NCBI GenBank assembly: GCA_020440645.1
Contig: JAGRNR010000002.1
Location: 114,550 to 178,549, forward strand
Reading direction: 5' to 3'
DNA from: JAHEFU01 sp020440645
GTDB lineage: Bacteria > 4484-113 > JAFGCY01
Length of the DNA: 64,000 bases
Shown here piece after piece: positions 59,321 to 64,000 of this stretch. The first letter of the stretch is position 1, and every line of letters begins with the position of its first letter. The translations under genes were made by a program, and so were the position numbers. The notes under the pieces are model-generated. The model saw only the letters and a list, made by a program, of their open reading frames with translations. It did not search any database and was not told the DNA's origin.

Positions 59321-60691
59321 TTATGACTGCTGCTCGTCCTCGTAGGCTCCGCGCTCAGCGCCGAAGCGCTCGCCCCACCAGTGCTTCAGGCGCTCAAGGA
59401 TGCCCTTCTCCATGCCGCGTCCCTTGAGCTTCATTAACTGCGGCGGGGATTCGGCGAGCCGGTCCGGCCAGTAGTTGTCAGGCACAAAGCCACCCTTGTA
59501 CTCCTGGGCGTACTTGTAGCCCTTGCCGTAGTCCAGTTCCTGCATCAGCTTCGTCGGGGCGTTGCGGATATGCAGCGGCACCGGCAGTGCGCCATGCAGG
59601 TTGACGGCCTCGCGCGCAGCGTTGTAGCTCATGTAGACACCATTGCTCTTTGGGGCGGCGGCGAGGTAGATTGCCAGCTGGGCCACGGCATTGTTGCACT
59701 CCGGCATGCCGAGGAACTCGACGGCATCCTTGACCGCCACGGCATGCACCAGTGCCCAGGGGTCTGCCAGGCCGATGTCCTCGCTGGCCATGCGTACCAT
59801 CCGCCGGACGACGTACTTCGGGTCCTCGCCGCTTTCCAGCATGCGGGCGGTCCAGTACAGCGCGGCATCCGGGTCGGAACCGCGCACCGCCTTATGCAGC
59901 GCGGAGATGATGTTGTAATGCTCCTCGCCGCCCTTGTCGTAATGCAGGGCGCGCCCGGCGACGGCCTCCTCGAGGATTGCCATATCGATGCGCAGGGGTT
60001 CGCTGCGCTGCTCATCGCCTTCGCCCCTACGGCTGAGGTTGTCACAGATCTCGAGCGAGTTGAGCGCGAAGCGCGCATCCCCGGCGGCGAACTGCGATAT
60101 GCCGTCCAGCACTGCGTCGTCAATATCGGCAGCATCGCGGCCCAGGCCGCGTTCGCCATCAGTCAGCGCCCGCAGCAGCAGTCCCCGCAACTCATCAGGC
60201 TCCAGCCCTCGCAGGGTCAATACCCGGGCGCGGGACAGCAGGGCGGAATTGACCTCGAAGCTCGGGTTTTCCGTGGTGGCACCGACCAGCACAAGGGTGC
60301 CGGCCTCCACATGCGGCAGCAGCACATCCTGCTGCGCCTTGTTGAAACGGTGGATCTCATCTAGGAAGAGCAGGGTGCCACGGTTCTCCAGCCGGCGGCG
60401 CCTGAGCGCGTGCTCCACCTGCTCGCGGATCTCCTTCACGCCGACAACCACTGCGCTGAAGGGCAGGAACTCGTACTTCTCGGCGGCCAGCAGGCGCGCA
60501 ATGGTGGTCTTGCCGCAGCCCGGCGGACCCCAGAGGATGATGCTTGGCAGCGCGGCCTGCTGCTGCAGGCCCTTCAATATCTTCACCAGCTCCGGCTGGC
60601 CGACCACTTCATCGAGCGAGCGCGGCCGCATGCGCTCAGCCAGCGGAGTGAGGCGCTTCTGCTCGTTCGGGTCGGTGAAGAGGCTGTCCAC
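59321..60691 (-). CDS. rarA: Replication-associated recombination protein A
   Basis: AAA+ ATPase (RarA/MgsA/WRNIP1 family) acting at stalled replication forks. The 456-residue protein has SLDEVVGQPELV, Walker A GPPGCGKTTIARLLA, Walker B LLFLDEIHRFNK, sensor 1 VLVGATTENPSFEVNSALLSRAR, the winged region YDKGGEEHYNIISALHKAVRGSDPDAALYW and MYNxx-like NGVYMSYNAAREAV. The start is GTG, 6 nt after TAAGAT. The C-terminal acidic tail is not conserved. Confidence 0.94.
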   Translation of the reverse strand: MDSLFTDPNEQKRLTPLAERMRPRSLDEVVGQPELVKILKGLQQQAALPSIILWGPPGCGKTTIARLLAAEKYEFLPFSAVVVGVKEIREQVEHALRRRRLENRGTLLFLDEIHRFNKAQQDVLLPHVEAGTLVLVGATTENPSFEVNSALLSRARVLTLRGLEPDELRGLLLRALTDGERGLGRDAADIDDAVLDGISQFAAGDARFALNSLEICDNLSRRGEGDEQRSEPLRIDMAILEEAVAGRALHYDKGGEEHYNIISALHKAVRGSDPDAALYWTARMLESGEDPKYVVRRMVRMASEDIGLADPWALVHAVAVKDAVEFLGMPECNNAVAQLAIYLAAAPKSNGVYMSYNAAREAVNLHGALPVPLHIRNAPTKLMQELDYGKGYKYAQEYKGGFVPDNYWPDRLAESPPQLMKLKGRGMEKGILERLKHWWGERFGAERGAYEDEQQS

Positions 60692-60697
60692 AGGAGT

Positions 60698-60703
60698 ATC
60701 TTA
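60698..60703 (-). promoter_or_regulatory. Leaderless -10 element of rarA
   Basis: Minus-strand TAAGAT ends exactly 6 nt before the GTG start at 60691. No ribosome-binding site lies between. Confidence 0.55.
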
Positions 60704-60713
60704 GTGCGCGGCT

Positions 60714-60962
60714 GGAGGCCAGACCCATGGTCTGGCAGGACAGCAGGCCCATGGCCTGCCATGTAAAGCAGTTTGAACCAGATGAATGGTGGAGCGTGTC
60801 AGCCGCTCTCTGGGTAGTGCCCTCGGTCTGCTTTAGTGTTGATTGTTTACAAGTACATGGGAAGTGCCCATGGCCTGCTTATGTGGTGATTGTTTGCCAG
60901 TCCATGGGACTGGCCTCCTGTCATGCCATGGGCATGACCTCCCAACCTTTGGCATGACCTCC
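60714..60962. repeat. GGAGG-spaced hairpin array with CAT loops
   Basis: Short palindromes with the centre CCATGG: CCAGACC-CAT-GGTCTGG, GCAGGCC-CAT-GGCCTGC, CCAGTCC-ATGGGACTGG and TCATGCC-ATGGGCATGA, several joined to GGAGG or its complement CCTCC. The unit GATTGTTT(A/G)CCAGTCCATGGG is repeated near 60841 and 60888. It fills the gap between rarA and the epimerase. It uses CAT instead of GNRA loops. Confidence 0.65.
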
Positions 60963-60964
60963 GC

Positions 60965-60970
60965 TAAACT
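60965..60970 (+). promoter_or_regulatory. Leaderless -10 element of the epimerase gene
   Basis: TAAACT ends exactly 6 nt before the ATG at 60977; no ribosome-binding site. Confidence 0.55.
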
Positions 60971-60976
60971 TCCCGC

Positions 60977-61933
60977 ATGCGTGTGCTTGTCACCGGCGGT
61001 GCCGGCTTCATCGGCAGCCATCTCTGCGAGGCCCTGCTGCGGCGCGGAGAGCTCGTCACCATCCTCGATAACTTCGACGACTTCTACGACCCGGCGATCA
61101 AGTGGCGCAACATCGAATGGTGCGAGGACCAGCACGGCTGCGGGGTGGTGGAAGGCGACATCTGCAACCCGGCGGCGATGCTCGACCTGTTCTCGCGCGG
61201 GCAGTTTGATGCAGTGGTACACCTCGCGGCACTGGCCGGCGTGCGCCTGAGCCTTGATGAGCCGCAGCGCTTCAATGATGTCAACGTCGGCGGCACGATC
61301 AACCTGCTGGAGGCCGCGCGGCGGCATGGCTGCCCGCGCTTCATCCTGGCATCCACCTCATCGGCATATGGCCTGTCAGCGGCGATCCCCTACCGCGAGG
61401 ATGACCCGCTGCTCAGCCCGGTGAGTGTGTATGGCGCAACGAAGATCGCCTGCGAGAAGTACGGCCATATCTACCACCAGGTGCATGGCCTGCCGCTGGT
61501 TTCACTGCGCTTCTTCACGGCGCATGGGGAGCGCCAGCGACCGGACATGGCAATCCACCGTTTCACCCGGATGATCCTCAATGGCGAGGAGCTGACGATG
61601 TACGGCGACGGCAGCACCAGCCGAGACTACACCTACATCGCAGACGTTGTCAACGGGATCCTCGCCGCACTGGACAGCGGGATTGGCTACGGTGTGTTCA
61701 ACATCGGGGACAGCGAACGCCATAGCCTGGGCACCGTGATCAGCCTGATCGAGCAGGCCTGCGGCGTGGAGGCGAGGATCAGGCAGCTGCCCGAGCAGCC
61801 CGGTGACCCGCCGCATACCTGCGCTGATATCTCGCTGGCCCGTGAGCAGCTGGGGTATACACCGACTGTCAGCCTGGCAGAAGGGATCAGCAGGTTCGTG
61901 GAGTGGTATAAGGGCGGTCAGGTGAAAACCTGA
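60977..61933 (+). CDS. NAD-dependent nucleotide-sugar epimerase/dehydratase
   Basis: A 318-residue short-chain dehydrogenase/reductase, most like UDP-glucuronate 4-epimerase and UDP-glucose 4-epimerase. It has NAD-binding VTGGAGFIGSHLCEALL (5-21), VVHLAALAGVR (80-90), the catalytic Ser in ILASTSSAYG (123-132), Tyr152 and Lys156 in YGATK, RFFTAHGERQRPDMAIHRF (typical of glucuronate epimerases), YGDGSTSRDYTYIADVV and FNIGDSE. It likely supplies a sugar for surface glycans. Confidence 0.9.
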   Translation: MRVLVTGGAGFIGSHLCEALLRRGELVTILDNFDDFYDPAIKWRNIEWCEDQHGCGVVEGDICNPAAMLDLFSRGQFDAVVHLAALAGVRLSLDEPQRFNDVNVGGTINLLEAARRHGCPRFILASTSSAYGLSAAIPYREDDPLLSPVSVYGATKIACEKYGHIYHQVHGLPLVSLRFFTAHGERQRPDMAIHRFTRMILNGEELTMYGDGSTSRDYTYIADVVNGILAALDSGIGYGVFNIGDSERHSLGTVISLIEQACGVEARIRQLPEQPGDPPHTCADISLAREQLGYTPTVSLAEGISRFVEWYKGGQVKT

Positions 61934-61943
61934 CAACCTGGGC

Positions 61944-62075
61944 GCAGGGAGCAGGGAGCAGGGAGCAGAATCAGGCAGGAGGTAGAGTCAAATAGGGATT
62001 TCCTCCGCGCGCCGCTTCAGTCGTGTTTAACCAGCCACTTCCTGATTCATTGACTGATTGACTCCCTGCAACTGC
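61944..62075 (+). repeat. Heptamer repeat GCAGGGA and complement-like tail
   Basis: GCAGGGA occurs three times plus GCAG (61944-61968). Words TGATTCATTGA and CTCCCTGC follow near 62043-62069, the latter complementary to the first run. The gap between the epimerase and the 62113 gene holds nothing else. Confidence 0.6.
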
Positions 62076-62112
62076 TTCAGCCGCGCTTTCCCGCTGCCGA
62101 TATCTCACCATA

Positions 62113-63306
62113 ATGCATACCAGAGAGCGCAATGGAGGCGCACTGGCCGGTCTCAGCCTGGTGGAAGGTTCAGGCAACGGCCTCAAGCCAGGAGAGGTCT
62201 ATACCGCGCGAGTCAGTTGTGCACGCGAGGGCCAGGTAGAGCTGGAGCTGGGTGACAGCTGCCTTGTGGCGGACACCCGCTACCGTTTCCGTGTTGGCGA
62301 CCGGGTCACCCTGCGCTACATCGGCAGCCATGCCGGGCAGATCCGCTTTGAACTTGCGCTGCCAAGCGGCGCCAGTGGCCATGAAACCGGTATGCTGCGC
62401 ACCCTGGCGCTGGCCGTCGGTGCGGAGGACAGCAGCTACAGCCATGGAGCCATGGACCTGCTGTTACGCCATGCCCTGCCGCTCACTGCCGAGAATGTCA
62501 ACCAGCTCGCGGAGCTGCAGAAGCGAGGTTGCCTGTTCAGTCCGGGTTTCATGTCAGAGCTTGGACGTATCTGGTCTGCACGGCTAAAGCCCTCCGCATC
62601 GATGCTCAGCAACTACAGCCACTGGCGCGAGCGGGACATCAGCCTGAGTGAGCTTGTGCGGGAAAGCGTTGAGTTTGAGCAGATGCGCAATTCCAGCAGT
62701 CGCGGGCAGGACCTGGCGAAACAAGCACTTATCGGGTACGCAGGCCAGCCTGTGGACCAGCGCAGCATCGGGATCAGCCTGCGCTCCCTGTACGGCGGCG
62801 CGAATGACCCGCTCAGCCTCGGACAGCTGCGTACGGATGACGACCTCCGCCGCAATTTCTCATTCTGTCGACTGCTTGACATCCTGGCAATGCAATGCCT
62901 GCTGGCAACCTTGGATGGACCGCGCATGTCCTTCGTGCTGCCGATGGCCTCCCGCTGCGGGGACCGGGATGTGCGCCTGCAGCTTACACTGCTTGGCAGG
63001 CGCAATTACCGGGAACGTTACAGCTGCATCATCGGGATTGACAACCCTGTCCAGCAGGCCTGTGAGATGCAGGTCGGCGGATATGGTGATGAGGCCAGCA
63101 TCGAGATGCTCAGTGGCAGTGGAGAAATCGCCGGACTGTTGCGCAAGGAGCCTGAGCCACGCGTGCTTACGCCTGCACGAATGATGCCTGCCATTGGAGA
63201 CATGAGGACGGAAAATGGTGGATTCCCCGGTTTCGCGCAGCGCATCCCGGCAGGCCTGCACAGGCTGCTGGCGCGCTTGAGCGTGGTGCTTCAGGAACGC
63301 TGCTGA
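62113..63306 (+). CDS. Unrecognised cytoplasmic protein, possibly FliK-like
   Basis: A 397-residue protein with no signal peptide or membrane helix. The N-terminal region LKPGEVYTARVSCAREGQVELELGD reads like the small beta domain found before helical modules in FliK-like hook-length proteins. The middle is helical, and a C-terminal beta segment (MSFVLPMASRCGDRDVRLQL, then EMQVGGYGDEASIEML) could correspond to a FliK C-terminal core. No other flagellar gene is present and the match is weak, so I would not name it. The start at ATG 62113 is not fixed by a ribosome-binding site. Convergent, overlapping the adenosyltransferase gene end by 16 bases. Confidence 0.5.
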   Translation: MHTRERNGGALAGLSLVEGSGNGLKPGEVYTARVSCAREGQVELELGDSCLVADTRYRFRVGDRVTLRYIGSHAGQIRFELALPSGASGHETGMLRTLALAVGAEDSSYSHGAMDLLLRHALPLTAENVNQLAELQKRGCLFSPGFMSELGRIWSARLKPSASMLSNYSHWRERDISLSELVRESVEFEQMRNSSSRGQDLAKQALIGYAGQPVDQRSIGISLRSLYGGANDPLSLGQLRTDDDLRRNFSFCRLLDILAMQCLLATLDGPRMSFVLPMASRCGDRDVRLQLTLLGRRNYRERYSCIIGIDNPVQQACEMQVGGYGDEASIEMLSGSGEIAGLLRKEPEPRVLTPARMMPAIGDMRTENGGFPGFAQRIPAGLHRLLARLSVVLQERC

Positions 63307-63845
63307 CGGCTCTGCCAGGGCTCCTCGGGTGCGCCGTGCACATGGTTGGCATAACGTGCCAGCACGAACAGCAGGTCCGCCAGCCGGTTGAGGTAGCGCA
63401 GGGCCACGGCATCGAAGCGGCCTTCCTCACTCTCGAAGGCTGACACAGCGAGGCGCTCCGCGCGGCGGGAGACGGTGCGGGCATGGTGCAATGCCGCGGA
63501 GACGGGGTGCCCGGCGGGCAGGATGAAGTTCGTCAGCGGCGGCATCTCGGCGGTCAGCTCGTCGATCCACTGCTCCATGTTGGCAACATCGTCATCACTG
63601 ACGCGCGGGTCATCCGGCTTGCCGGCCGCGAGCGTAGCGGAGCATTCAAACAGTTCACACTGCAGCTGGTGCATGATCGCCGCCAGCTTGTCATTGTGCT
63701 CATGCAGCGCACGGGCCACGCCGAGCACGCTGTTGAGCTCGTCCACCGTGCCATAGGCCTCGACCAGCGGGCTGGCCTTGCTGACCCGCTCTCCACTGAA
63801 GAGGGATGTCTTGCCCTTGTCGCCGCCGCGTGTGTAGATCTTCAT
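63291..63845 (-). CDS. Cob(I)alamin adenosyltransferase, PduO type
   Basis: Makes adenosylcobalamin from cob(I)alamin and ATP. Start at ATG 63845 after GGAGG; the longer frame adds an unconserved 11 residues. The 184-residue protein has the N-terminal ATP-binding IYTRGGDKGKTSLFSGERV, EAYGTVDELNSVLGVA, FILPAGHPVSAALHHARTVSRRAERL and the C-terminal ALRYLNRLADLLFVLARYAN, all family signatures. The product would be the cofactor for the B12-binding protein at 2763. Confidence 0.94.
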   Translation of the reverse strand: MKIYTRGGDKGKTSLFSGERVSKASPLVEAYGTVDELNSVLGVARALHEHNDKLAAIMHQLQCELFECSATLAAGKPDDPRVSDDDVANMEQWIDELTAEMPPLTNFILPAGHPVSAALHHARTVSRRAERLAVSAFESEEGRFDAVALRYLNRLADLLFVLARYANHVHGAPEEPWQSRQQRS

Positions 63846-63881
63846 GTCTGCCTCCGCGGACATTATCGGGGATGACATAGG

Positions 63882-63923
63882 TAGCAGATAGCAGGGAGCG
63901 GAAAGCAGAGAGCTGAAAGCAGA
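63882..63923 (+). repeat. Heptamer-phased repeat near the right end
   Basis: TAGCAGA, TAGCAGG, GAGCGGA, AAGCAGA, GAGCTGA, AAGCAGA in exact 7-nt phase. Same style as the GCAGGGA and AGCAATG arrays elsewhere. Confidence 0.65.
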
Positions 63924-63936
63924 CGTACGGTTCAGA

Positions 63937-63977
63937 ACATAGGTAACGGTTTAGGCTCAATACATGGGTAACGTTTC
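63937..63977. repeat. Direct repeat, possible IS terminus
   Basis: ACATAGGTAACGGTTT (63937-63952) and ACATGGGTAACGTTTC (63962-63977) form a 25-nt-period direct repeat. I recall similar ACATGGGTAACGGTTT repeats at ends of IS481-type elements, but the element body, if any, lies beyond the window. Confidence 0.4.
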
Positions 63978-64000
63978 AATTGAACTATTGTACGTCATCG

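Noticed and set aside
1..64000. tRNA or rRNA genes
   Set aside because: I looked for cloverleaf-like T-arm/CCA ends and conserved rRNA blocks by eye and saw none; a covariance-model scan would be the proper test.

Overview
This 64 kb window is high-GC chromosomal DNA from what looks like an uncultured diderm bacterium. Lipobox and Sec-type signal peptides, secreted HtrA-like proteins, PKD/TIG lipoproteins and FG-GAP (VCBS) proteins point to a cell with an envelope rich in exported proteins. A folate/FAD-type TrmFO, an archaeal/eukaryote-like ProS, a class 2 PyrF and an RqcH are not diagnostic of a phylum. I would only say planctomycete-, Armatimonadota- or Sumerlaeota-like, with low confidence. 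I found no rRNA, tRNA or CRISPR.

Layout. 1-3212 (-): a tightly overlapping operon of B12-binding protein, lipoyl carrier, serS, queA and a nucleotidyltransferase. 3268-4489 (+): infC-rpmI-rplT, with a sigma70 promoter, an AUA-initiated infC and a terminator. 4508-7377: trkA-trkH. 7381-27714: mostly single genes, including a TPR/VCBS/ASPIC exported protein, lysC, an ELM1-like protein, MoxR, trmFO, rqcH/folK, a SUMF1-domain protein, two paralogous PKD/TIG lipoproteins, an SpsF-like cytidylyltransferase and a cysteine desulfurase-like enzyme. 27834-34275: proS followed by four consecutive exported trypsin-like genes. The inner two keep the His-Asp-Ser triad and the outer two have lost all three residues. 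34457-45622: MFS transporter, pyrE, a glycosyltransferase/pseudo-glycosidase/glycosyltransferase set, then pyrH-pyrK-tsaE-tsaB-pyrF. 45669-54903: accessory region with kynureninase-like, tryptophanase, tryptophan 2,3-dioxygenase-family and PLP decarboxylase genes, mixed with a REP-associated transposase, REP elements, hairpin arrays and an AT-rich insertion. 54903-64000: a 1029-codon repeat protein, a second REP-type transposase, rarA, an epimerase, an unrecognised protein, a cobalamin adenosyltransferase and a possible IS end.

Two genome-wide habits stand out. First, many genes start exactly 6 nt after a TANNNT or GATAAT -10 hexamer and lack a Shine-Dalgarno sequence, which implies leaderless transcripts. 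A second set of genes (infC, proS, the proteases, tnaA, pyrE) uses ordinary ribosome-binding sites. Second, the intergenic spaces carry three unrelated repeat families: REP double hairpins beside a Y1 transposase, heptamer-phased repeats, and GGAGG-spaced short hairpins, several with GNRA-type tetraloops.

Functionally, the window combines core translation and pyrimidine genes with an envelope-protein load and an aromatic amino-acid branch. In that branch three enzymes could compete for tryptophan: dioxygenase/kynureninase, tryptophanase and decarboxylase. All assignments are from reading the sequence; no database search was possible.
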